A stretch of 64,000 nucleotides of DNA from Monosporascus cannonballus (lineage: Eukaryota; Ascomycota; Sordariomycetes; Xylariales), in the NCBI GenBank assembly GCA_004154925.1, contig QJNS01000104.1, forward strand, positions 62,001-126,000, written 5' to 3'. A program made the translations under genes and the position numbers. The notes beneath the pieces were generated by a model. The model searched no databases. It had not been told where the DNA came from and worked only from the letters and a program-made list of their open reading frames with translations. Shown here one piece after another: positions 22,891 through 35,656 of the stretch (the first letter of the stretch is position 1; each line of letters opens with the position of its first letter).

Positions 22891-25800
22891 TTCGCCTTAA
22901 TATACCTTAAAACTTTTCTATTTAAGAACCTTAAAATAACGTTTCTTAAATTTAAATAATATAAAGCATATATATAATTTTTCTTAATAAATGTTTTATA
23001 ATAGCTATAATTTCTTAGTTATACGGTTTTGCAAAACACGTATTTTAAAAAACCATTATAACTTTTTAAAGTTATTAATATAAAAACGTTACGTTAACTT
23101 TTCGAAAATTTTTTAATACGTATTAAATCGCGAATTTTATATAATATAGCTATATCGTTAACTTAAAAAAATAACGTTAACCAGTTATTAGTTATAATAT
23201 ATAGGTTATCCGGAACGGATTTTAATCCTAGTTCCTTTAATTCTGCCGTTAAGTCCCGTTATTATAGGAATAGTAATCGCCTTAAGCCGTACAGAGCTTT
23301 CCGAAATCTTAAACAGAAGCTCGAACATATAAATCTCTGTAAAAAACGTACGTATATTAGCTTATCGAGGTTATTATGTAGGAACGTATTAACGGCGTTA
23401 AATTCACGAAGCTTAAAGTTAAATTAGGCTGTAATAACTATAAATATGCGGAAAAACTTTTCTGTTAACGTAATATGAGAATACAGCCTTTATGAGGATG
23501 AGGCTGGTAGCCGACCAGCCACCGATCAGCCACCGACCCACTCACTAATATAAATCCACCATCTGGCAGCTAGTTACCTTAGCTAGCTCAGGCCTCTCTG
23601 GCTCGTTTTTCCAATTTCTTCAAAGTTACTCAAGTACCGCATTATAACGCTAAATATTAACCAATCAAATCTCAAATCCTCGTAACGAATTAATAAGGCT
23701 TAAGTTTTAATTGCGTAAAAACGGCTTCGTTTGCTATATTTGCTTTTTCAAAAAAACAAAAATTTATAATAATTTAATAATAAGGCTTTTTTTTTATAAA
23801 TATGTATATATATATATCGTTATTTCTGTGATAATTTATTATTAATATTATTTTAATCCTAATTAAAACCTATTTGTTATTCTTAAACACTAACGCGTAT
23901 AATAGTTATGATCCGAGCCCGTTACGTTATTATTCTTTTTTTAAAAATACGATAAATTCGAATTCTTTTAATTTTACCGGATTACGCCCTTAGAACAAAA
24001 TATCCGTACGCGTATCTTAAATTTTTAATATTAATATAAAAAATTAATATAACATTTAAAACTTTTATTCGTATTTACGTTTTTTGCGACGATTTAGGCC
24101 GAACTACTAATTTAACTGTTCGGATTAATGAATTAATTAATATATTAAAAAAATATGCAAGCTGCTATTAATATACGAAAGTTAACAGTAATTTTTAATT
24201 TTTGTTAATTAAAATCCCGTTATATATAAATACCATAATATATTATACGGGAAATTTATAACTTTTGTAAAAAGGCCTAAATTCTGCCGCCCGCCGGAAA
24301 ATTTATTACTTAAAATTAATATAATTTATATTATTTTGGACAATGACTAACGTTTTATAAAAGGGTTTTCCCTTAATTAATTTAAGCTTTTAAATTAGAT
24401 AATTATATATTTAAAAAAATAATAATCGTATAATATGAAACGGAAAACTAACCGGTTTCGTAATAATAACGATCCGGATATTTGTAAAATAATGGACAGC
24501 TGTGAGCTTGGGTAAGGTGATCTTCGACCAGTCACAGAGCTTACCTCAGCTAGCTCAAACCTTTCTGGCTCGTTTTCCCAATTTCTTCAAAGTCACTCAA
24601 ATACCGCTCCACAACGCTAAATATTAACCAATCAAATCCCAAATCCCCGTAACGAGCCAGCGAGGCCTGAGTTATAGTTGCGCAAAAATGTTTTCGTTTG
24701 GCAATTTTGCTTTTTTAAAAAAACGAAAATCTGTAATAACTTAATAATAAGATATTTTTGTAACGATATATATATTTATACAATTATTTCGAATATGGCT
24801 TATTATAAATATTATTCTGGTCCTGATTAGGATCCGTTTGTTATTCCTAGACCTTAACGTATTTATTAATTACAGCCCAAACCTGTTACGTTATTATCCC
24901 CCCTTTTAGAATACGACAAATCCGAATTCTCCCAGTTTTATCGCATGACGCCTTTAGAACAAAATGTACGTACGCGTATATTAAATTTTTGGTATTAATA
25001 TAAAAAATTTAATATAATGTTTAAAAATTTTATTCGTAATTAAGTTTTTTGTAAAAATAATAACCGATTGTATAATTCGATTATTCGGATTAATTAATTA
25101 ATTAATATTTTTAAAAAAAACGAATACCTAAAAATTATTAATATGCGAAAATTAGCAAAACTTTTTAATTTCGACTAATTGGGACCCCGTTATACGTAAA
25201 TACCATAATATATTATACGGGAAGCTTATAATTTTTTTAAAAAGGCCTGGATTCCGCTACCTGCGAGAAAAATTATTACTTAAAATTAAAATAATTTATA
25301 TTATTTTAAACAAAAATTAATATTTTATAAAAATATTTATTTTTAATTAATTTAAGCTTTTAAATAAAGTAATTATATATTTAAGAAAAAAATGGCAATC
25401 GTATAATATAAAATGGAAAATAAAACGGTTTCGTAATAATAACGATTTGAACGTTTTTACGTATTTTTTTATAATTTTAATTATTATAATTAAAATAATT
25501 TCCAAAATTAATAATAATTATTTATCTTATTAATTAAATAAATTCCTATTATTTTCGGGTTTATTACGAAATAATATTAATATATTAAAAAGGTTAAATA
25601 CTTGCGAAAATTATTATACGTTAAATAAAAATGTAATTTGGTTAATAAATAAAATTACAATAACCGTCTTAATTACTTTATAATAATATAATTTTAATTA
25701 GGATAAATTACGTTATATAACCAGGTATAATAAGATAATATTATATTTTAATACGATAATTTTAATATTTAAAATTATGTTCGTAATATAATATTTCGAT

Positions 25801-26387
25801 ACGGTATTATTATACGGAATATTATTACCGCCTTTATTCGTTATTATAATTATAGTTTTAAAAAAGGTTAAAATAATTTATATTACGGCTTAATTAATAT
25901 TATAAAATAAAAGATTTTTATAAAACGTTATAATAATATCTGGTATTACTTAATACTTTTTATAAATTCGATATTAATATTATCCAAATTTTATTTTTTA
26001 TTTTTGTTAATACGTTTGATAAATATAATAAGCTAAAATTTTCCTGTTTTTTTAAATTAAAACATATACTATATAATAAATACCGTTTAATTTCGTTAAA
26101 TATAATTAACGAAAACGAAGGCATTATCGACAATTTTTATAATATTTATTAAAAAATCTTTTAAGGAATATATAAATTTAAAAAAATAATTTTATTAATT
26201 TTTAGAACATTTTTATTTCATTTATAATAATTAGAAAATAATTAATTATATTCGGAAAATATAAGTTAATTAAACCGAAATAACCGATTTATATAATAAA
26301 AAATAATAATTCTTTTTTATTTTTATTTTATTTTATATATAAATAATTTTTTTGCTTATATTTATATATATTTATTAGCCCGATAAT

Positions 26388-26576
26388 ATGTTACGTTCAG
26401 AAGGGATTCCACTAGGCCCAAAGGAGGCCCAGGAAATTGGAAACGTTCGGGATCTCCACCTTCCATCGGATAAACCTCGGGTCTCTGTCAATCTCCAGAG
26501 ATACCAGGAGACTCGTGGACGACAAACACCATGGTTTTTCGAGATCCCCAGAAACCATGAAAAACATAAAAAATAA
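26388..26576. other. GC-rich, unmutated island inside X2
   Basis: About 185 bp of balanced composition with a 62-codon stop-free plus-strand frame (MLRSEGIPLGPKEAQEIG...) sits abruptly within AT-rich, stop-saturated sequence. I recognise no product. Escape from RIP suggests sequence that was single-copy in the genome or arrived later. Confidence 0.6.
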
Positions 26577-29500
26577 AAAAAATATATAAAGTTTGGGTTT
26601 TTTATGTAAATAATTACCTACTTAATTTTTCGCTCCTTAATTATTAATCTAAGCTTTTAGCCAAAAATAACTGTACCATTCTTTGATTAAGAAAAAAATA
26701 CCTTAAAATCTCCTTAACGAATATATTAAATCATTTTTCGCCTTATTATTACCTGTAAATCAAGACCCTTTTCGAATATTGCTTATACCTCCAGATAGAT
26801 GTATAACAGGTTCGTTACATAATATAACCGGAATATATAAAATATAAATAATTTTAAAAAATATATCGTTAATTTTTAAATAAAATAATATAATTATATT
26901 AAAAATTGCCGAAATTTTACCTTTTTAAGTTTTTTATCCTTTATATATATAATATTCCCATATTCGTATTATATCTGCAAAAATTATACGTTTAATACGA
27001 ATTACTTATAACAAAAACGTTTAACATATATAAAATTCCCCGCAATATTTCGATTAAAAACCTTTTTTCAAAAATCGAATTTATCGAATTTATAAAATAT
27101 ATATATTTCCGGTTAACCGTTGTTAAATTTGAATTTATTGTATATAACGTAATTTCTAAATATTTTAATTACGCCGGATAAATAAAAGAAATATTATAAG
27201 GTTTTAATTAAAACGTATTAATAAATAAAAAAAGTTTTAACGAAAATTCTTTATTATTTTTTGTTAATAATACGTTATTTAGTAATATAAATAATTTAAC
27301 GAATAATTCGTAAATATTTTATTTTTTAATTCGGAAATATAATTTATTTATATTATTTTTAAACGGTATAATTTTAATTAAAACATATTAAATAAAGCTT
27401 TTTTATCGGATAATTATACGGCCGGAAATATTTTTAATATGGCCGATATTCCATAAGGCGATAATCTTTTTAATTTTATTAAAAATAATAATTAATTATT
27501 AATCGATATCGTTTTTATCGATAAAAAATTTCGAAATTATAGTTATTTTTTTTAAAAAAAGTCCAAGTTTATTTATGTTTTTTATATGCCATATAATATA
27601 ATAACGTTAATTATATTAAACAAGTAATATCGATATTATTATTTTTTTATAAAGCCAGTTAATTTAATTATAATAAAAAATATTTTATGTTAATTAAATA
27701 TTACGTTTTATAATATTAGATTAAATATTTATTAATTTGATTTTAATATTAAATCTGGTTTCGATAAAATGTAAGAAAAAAATAAAAAGTATTTAATTAA
27801 AAAAGTAAATATTATAATTTATGGCTTGCTGGCGAATTCCATCGGTCGAAAAATAATATATATAGTATTAATATTATTTTTTTCCGAAATTCGTTTTTAA
27901 TTAAGTACCGTATATCTTTATAATGTAAATTTTATATCCGTTATGCTTTTTTACGAAATAAGCGTTACGTTATTCGGAATTTTCGTAACGAAACTTTCGA
28001 ATATGCTTATTTTTTATTTCGGAATTTTTAACTTATTAAAAGATATTCGTTTCGGATTAAAAAGGATAACTAAAAATTTAAAAATATTTTGGTCGTAGGC
28101 CGTAAAATTATAAAAATTAAGTTTCTTAATTTTAATAATATTATACTTATTATTAATGATATAAATAAGGTTAATTAATTAAATATGGCAAAGAATAAAA
28201 ATTAACTTATAAATAGCTTTAATTTAATTGCCCGAAAAATTTTTAATACCGAATTTATTAGGGATAATTTGGTTTCGGATAATTATAATATTTTTCATAC
28301 GGAAAAAAGTTATAATTTTATAATGCAAATTATCGATAATTTAATTAATAATCCTAATTAAGATAGTCCGTTATTATTTTTGTCGTCGTTAATTAAGCAA
28401 AATAAAAATTTATTAAACGAAAACGAACCCTAAATATAATATTTTTTTTTATTATTTTGTATTTTTTATAAATAATATAATATTTATATTATAATTTTAA
28501 TAATAATATAACTTTATTATTTACGTAATTTTAATTAATTATATTCCGTTTAAACGTTTTGCTTTTCGTAACATCGTATAAAAATATTATATTATTTATA
28601 ATTAAATATAACGTATAATTTTGGATTAACCCGTATATCTTATTTATAATTCATTTTTTAATTAATATTCTTTAAATATTTTTTAAAAAATTGTTTTTCC
28701 GTTTTATTTTTTTACGTATTATTATAATTTATATATTAATACTTTTTTTTACGTTTTCGGGTTTTAAAATTTTATTAGTTTTAAATATAATATTTACGTT
28801 TAAATCGTTTTGCAAATTTTTATTTAAGTTATATAATAATGCCAAATATTTGAGAATTACGTATAAATATTTTTCGTTGCGTTTTTATACGTAATTTATA
28901 TATTTATTATCCGTATAATTCTGTAAATTATCATATTTATAAAATAGTTATATAATATGTATTTTGTTTAATTAGGCAGCTCGGTTTATAAAATTATAAA
29001 TTTTTTTATATTATTTATGTATTATCTAGTTTATATAACCTTTTTATTAAATTGCGAAAACCATAATTAATCGAAAATTCGTAATTAATTTAATAATTTA
29101 ATAATTTATAAGGCCGGTATAATCCGTTATAACGTAAATTTTATTCTGCCGGTTATTATTACGGAAAATATTCCGAATTATATTGTTAATATTTAATACT
29201 TATATAAATACGATATTTTTCTGTAATAAAAATTTTTATGTATAATATAAGCTTGTTGTAATATTATTAAATTTATAAATTTTTAATAATTATAAGATTT
29301 TCTTAATTAATATATATTCGTATTAATACTAAAATATAAGATATTTATTTTCTTTTAATCACTCGCCATATCAATATAAATTTATAATATATATCTAATA
29401 TTTAGACTCGGTTACGTATAATATATATTTTCAGTAAAAAATATCATATATTTTAAGATAATTAAATATTATTAAATTAATACGAAAATATTTTAATTAG

Positions 29501-31310
29501 GATTATGCCGTCGGTTTTGCTTTTTCGCAAATTATTTTAATACCGGTTTCGGTTATTTTTTGGTCCGAGATTTTATTATTTATCTTTAAGGTTATTTTTC
29601 GGAGGCAAATTATTTTTCGGAGATATTATTAGCGAATTTAATTCTTTTAACCAGGCGAATAAGGTTTTTTAGGTTTGTTCGGGATATATTATTAACAGCT
29701 ATAACGGAAATTGCTTTTATTATATCGGCAAGAAATTTATTTACTTTTTATAATATTATAAAATATATAAAAGTATATATTATAATATAGATTTCGGATA
29801 TTAAATAAAAGGAAAATTAATTAATAATTATTATGTCGTAAATAACGTAATTTTATATATTATAATATAATAAATATTTGAAATTGTAAAAAGTTATAAT
29901 TAAATAAATAATATTAATTATATATTAAGTAAGTATAATAATTATATTTAATACATATTTAATCAAAATAATTTAATAAATTATATTAAAAATTTATAAT
30001 AAAATATAAATTTTCTATAATTTATATATAATTATTAAATTTTTTATATATTATTATTCCGTTATAAAAAAGAATAACGTTAATTTTTTTATTTATATTT
30101 AATAATTTATATAAATTTAATAATTTACATATTTATAATAATATAATCTTAAAATTTATACATATTTTAATTTTAATTATATATATTACTTTAAAATATT
30201 TGTATAAGTTATTAATAATTTAAAAATTTTATTTGTATATTATAAATCCTTATATATTTTTTATTAATATTAATAATATATGCGGTAATTATTTAATATA
30301 CGAATTTTACCTTATTTATTATATTTTATATCCTTTATTTCTATTTTTGATTTTAATTAAGTTAAATTTATATGGGTAAATTTATAATATTATTAAATTT
30401 CCTAATTTTAATTACTTATTTACATATATTTAATATTATGTAATTATTTTAAGAATATTATTATTATTTAATAAAATAAAATTTAATAATTATATTCAGA
30501 AAATATATGGTAACTTAGCAAAAAATTGAAATATATATAAAGATCGTAACGGAATTAAATTAATTTTTGATATAAATTATATTAATTACGGCGTTATTTT
30601 CCATATTTTATATTTTATTATATATACCGTGTTTTTAAACTTTGCCCTAATTTATAAAATAAACCTTTTTTAAGCTAAATAATTATTCGACAAAATTTTA
30701 ATATGATAAAGTTTTTATAAAATGGATTTTATAATTATATACCAAAAAACATAAATTATTTATTATTATATATATATTAACGTATATTTTACTTACGATA
30801 ATTTCGGAACAATATTTAAATAGATATTCCGGAATTTCGATTATATATATATAATTTATAAAAAATGAATAAAAAATATATTTATATATTTTAATAATTT
30901 TTAAATTTTATTTTTATTAAACCCTACAAAATTATTAAATAATATCTAATATTATTTATTTTTTTCCTTATATTAAAATATAATAATAAAATTATTAATA
31001 TAAATAATATGGATTATTAAATAAAAGGTTTTTAAAATTACAAAATAAACATTTATTATATTATAAATTTAATCGGCATATATTTTTTTTAAAAAACCAT
31101 ATAATTTGGGCCGTTAATTATTTTCGAGAATTTATAATTTATAACGATTTACATAATATAAATAATATAAGAGATATAATAATTTTATAATCCTAATTAG
31201 GAATAATACAAAATTGTAATATATTTTATGATATATATTATGTGGACGTTATTTTTATAATATTAAACGAAAAGAAAATCCATAATTATATGTAATTAGC
31301 TGCTAAATAA

Positions 31311-31568
31311 ATAACTTTGTATAAAAATTGGATTTTTAGGTATTACGGCATATTCGGTACTAATACTAAGGATTTCGGCGGTTATTCGGAATATCCGACT
31401 ATTATTATACCTATATAGGATTTTAATATAAAGAAATTCCTAAAACTAGCCGGGGACCCAGATACGCCGACAAAGGGAAAACGTGGTAAGGGAAAAAAGT
31501 TAAATCCGGCCGTCAACTTTTACTAAAGGAACCAAAAAGCCCTAATTCGAAAAAGAAATAATTATTAA
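31311..31568 (+). pseudogene. Degenerate coding segment of X2, unknown product
   Basis: Eighty-five plus-strand codons with only two internal stops (TAG at 31416, TAA at 31524) stand out in stop-saturated sequence. The frame reads LYKNWIFRYYGIFGTNTK, DFGGYSEYPTIIIPI, then FLKLAGDPDTPTKGKRGKGK and NPAVNFY*RNQKALIRKRN. Both stops are one RIP-type change from a sense codon (CAG, CAA or TGG-type). The composition is protein-like with a basic, Gly-rich linker. I cannot assign a family. It is the best handle on which strand the X gene uses. Confidence 0.5.
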
Positions 31569-34500
31569 AATTTTTAACAAAATAACGATATAATATATAG
31601 ACGGTTTCGAAAAATATTAATTAAGACCATACGCCGACAGATATTAATTTTAGTTATAGGAAAATAAAGTTATAAAGTATAATTAATAAGGATTTATTGT
31701 AAATCCAGAATTTTAAATATTTCAAACTAATATTTTAAAAAAAGCGGATGGTAAAATAACTATATTAATAACGAAAAAATGGTTTTTTTAAATATTAACG
31801 AAAAATTATGTATATTATTTATTTACCCGTATAATTAATTCCTTACTTTAATTATTTAACCCGAATTAAAATACCTTAAAAGTTAAAAAGGATAAAAATA
31901 TTTTAAAAGCTAATACGATAAGCTTAAAAAAACTGGAAAATAAGATTTAAAAAATTTTAATTCGGCGTCGTAAATTAAAGGCTATAAATTAAAAAGATAA
32001 TTTGCTAATAACCGTAATAAATTATAATGTAAATTGCATAATATAAAATTCTATTAATTTTTTTAAATAAAAAAATCTATTATATATTTATACAGCATAT
32101 AATTAATCCGAATTAAATCGAATTAATATTTCGTATAAAATTTAACGAATTAAAAATTAATAAAAATATCGAATTTAATAAATAAATAATATATTAATAA
32201 TTTTAACTGATATTATGTAAATATTTACAATTATCGCGTTTTACGATTATAACGTTATGCCGAAACCGAACGCGTTTTTTGCTATTGGCCTTAATTAAGA
32301 CCGGCAAAATTTCGTTTTTTATTTTTTAACCTAATATCGTAATTATTTTTTAATTTGTTATTATTGCTATTATTTAATAAGTATTATTTATTCCTAACGC
32401 GTAATTTTTTAATTTCGATAAAAATTATTATTTCGGCTTTTTTTTCCGATATATTATTTATAACGTTAAGTTACAAATTATTACGTTTTGATAACGCCGG
32501 CGATTTCGGTAACAATATAAAAATAAACGAATTATGTAAATATAGGTATAATAACGAAAATGGGGCTAAAAGGTTAAAAATATTAAAAAATATTAGGTTT
32601 TGTGCCAACGTTATAAATAAAGGGGACGAAATAAGTTTTTAATTAAAATTATTTAATACGTTACGAATTACGTATATAAGTATAAGTATTATTATAACCG
32701 AAATTACGATTTCAAATCGTAAAAGCTTATAAATTATATGTCGATTTGGTATTTAAATTATTAGAATTACCGTTAAATTATCGGCCGCCGGTTTAAACCG
32801 AATAACCGTATATAATATGTCTTAATTAGGACCGAGCGCGATTTACGGCGGCTTTGTAATTGTTTCCGATATTTGTCGAACTTATAATATAATAATAATC
32901 CGTAATTTATATAATTCGGTTTACGACATAAAAATAAAATATTATTATTTTTAATTAAACGAATTTCGCCGTTTACGGAAAATTATTTATATTTTTTATA
33001 AAATCGAAAATATCACTTTTTCGTATATTATATATAACGTAAAAAATAAACGGTTTTTTAAAATGTCCTAATATTATTATTTATTAAACCGTGAAACCGC
33101 TTTAATTAATTCGATTATATTTTAAATTAAATATGGATTTTTGATTTCGTTTAATTCATTCGGGAATTTATTAAATAAAACTTATTTAAATTTAATAAAA
33201 ATAAATATTTATTTTGCCTTTTTATCGTTAAGCAGAAATAACCGCGTAAAAAATAATTCGTTTATCCGTTATTCATATTAGAATTTTATTATTTCCCAAA
33301 TAGCTGCCTTTACCAAACCGGCTTTTAATTATTTTTATGCGGATATTTTCGAATTTAAGGGTTCGGTTATATAAAGGAAATTAAGCGTACATATATTACA
33401 ATAAAGTCCAGCCCGAATTAGGTTATTATAGTTCTTTTTTAGTATAATAATTTTGTTTTTTTAAATATGCCAAAATCGCCTTATGCATATATTTGACGTT
33501 AAATAATACGTATTATTAAGGCTTTATTATTATCCGAGACTGCAAGTTAAAATTACTTTATTTCGAAAATTTAAAGGTAATATTTTAACCGGCCGAAAAC
33601 TGAAATTAAAATTTAATAATTATTTCGTTTTAATTAAGATTATTTGCGATAAATTATATATCATTTTTTTATTATCCGAATCCATTATGTCGTTTTTTAT
33701 TATAACCTTTATGTTTTTATAAATAATACGGTTTTTAATTTGTTAGGCCTGGATTTTTTTCGTTATTTTATTTTTTTAATATAAACGGTTTAGTTTTATA
33801 TTTATTAAATACTTAATAAAATGCAAATAATATAATGTATTTATAATTAATTATGTTTAATCGTTTATAATTATAAATTACTTAATTAAATTATTATTAT
33901 AAATCCTTAATCGAAAAGTTTTGTAATATATCTTATTATATTATTCGATTAATATCCGGAATATCCATATTTAAGTTAAAAACGATAATAGATATAACGA
34001 TACGGATAAAATTATCGGATTGCTTTAAATTATTATATATTCGAATTTGGTTTCCGTAAGGTATTTTGGAGTTATAAAATTTAATAACTTTTTTTATAAC
34101 TTTTGACGAATATTCTTAGTTTATTATGGTTTTAATTAAGTAATTACGGATATTTATGGTTTTCGCCTTATTATTAATATAAATAATAATTTTAATAATA
34201 AATCGTAAATTATTAAATTAAATAAAAAAAATATTATTTAATAACCCGGATATATTAATTATTAAAAAATTTAAATATTTTTAATTTAAACGTTACTTTT
34301 TAAATATAAAAAAATAATAATATCGATTTTGGAACGATTAATATTAAAATGCCGGACTTTTACCTTATAACCATATTTAATTAGGCCGCCGATTTAACAA
34401 AAGCCGCTATATTTTGCGTTTTTTATAGTATTATTCGTAATTATTATATACGTAAATTAATATATATAAGCAGAAAAAATAAAACGTAAGTTACGGATAT

Positions 34501-35637
34501 TACCATTTTAAACCGGAAATTTTATTATTTCGATAATAAATATGTTTTGTCGATAATAATTAAACTATATCGTCGTTCGAAAACAAATTTTAATATGGCA
34601 GTTTAAAATTAATCGTTCGATATTTATTTAAAATTAAAAATAATATAATTATATTATCCGGTAATTATACGTTCGAATATTTTTAAATTAAGCTTTTTCG
34701 TATTTATAAATATTAAGATGAAAATAAAATATAAAATTATTAATATAAAAATTTGTTATTTGTTTGTTAACTTAATTGATAATATAATTTGGATAATAAT
34801 TAAATTAATTATTAACGAAAATGTTTAAATAATTAAGGATTTCTTAAAATTTATTTTAATAACGAAAAAGATATTAAGTTTTTTGAAAACCAGATTATAT
34901 ATTATATCGATTTATTTTTTGCGTAAAATATAGCTTTGCTCGTTAAGTATAACGTTTAATATAAGGCAAATAAATTAATGGCGTAAAGTTTTTATAAGGT
35001 TATCGGCCGTACATATAATATTGGCATATAGGTTAATTATATTTATATTAATAAAAAATCGGTAAAGATATCGAATAAAAATAAATGTTTCGTTTTGGAA
35101 AATTAAGTATTCGAAAATTTAAGATATTTATTTTAAATTTTCCAATATATTACGTATAATTAATTAATTAAGAAAAAATATATATTTTAGGGCTTATTAT
35201 AAATAACCTTAAGCTCTATATATCATTATTTTGGTTCGTAAAGTTATATTGTTATTATGTTGGCCTAAAGGAGGTAAAGGGTCATAGCGGGTGCCAATCG
35301 TGATTTTGGATCATTTTCCTCTTATAATAATTAATTTCTTATTTTGATTAGAATTAAAGATATATCAAAAAATAAAGATTTTAATTTTATGCTAAATTAT
35401 GTAAGTTATAACGTTGGAAATTTCGTAATGAGAATATATTGCGAAAATTATAGTTAATAGTTTTTACGAATTTATATGGAACGGTACCAATTAAGGCCAA
35501 AAAATCACAACTTGCCATTAGGCCTTATTTTGGAGGTTTTGTTATTTTTATAGAAATAATTCTTAAAGGGGTTTAGTTAATACATTGAACCCCTGACAGA
35601 TACTTCTTGATCAAAAGCTATAGCTGTGGCTACGGCT

Positions 35638-35656
35638 GCTGCGCCGCAGGCGCAGC
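35638..35656. repeat. Subterminal GC hairpin of X2
   Basis: The 8-bp stem GCTGCGCC / GGCGCAGC has loop GCA. An identical copy in X1 is at 37762-37780. It is one of the few GC-rich, unmutated parts of the X elements, just inside the right terminus. Confidence 0.85.

Noticed and set aside
28691..28894. Membrane-protein-like frame in X2 (Phe/Ile/Leu-rich)
   Set aside because: Hydrophobic composition is a by-product of AT-rich RIP sequence (TTT, ATT, TTA codons), not evidence of a protein.
32355..32642. 95-codon plus frame in X2 as a gene
   Set aside because: Partly AT-driven composition with no recognisable motif; at most a fragment of the dead X coding region.
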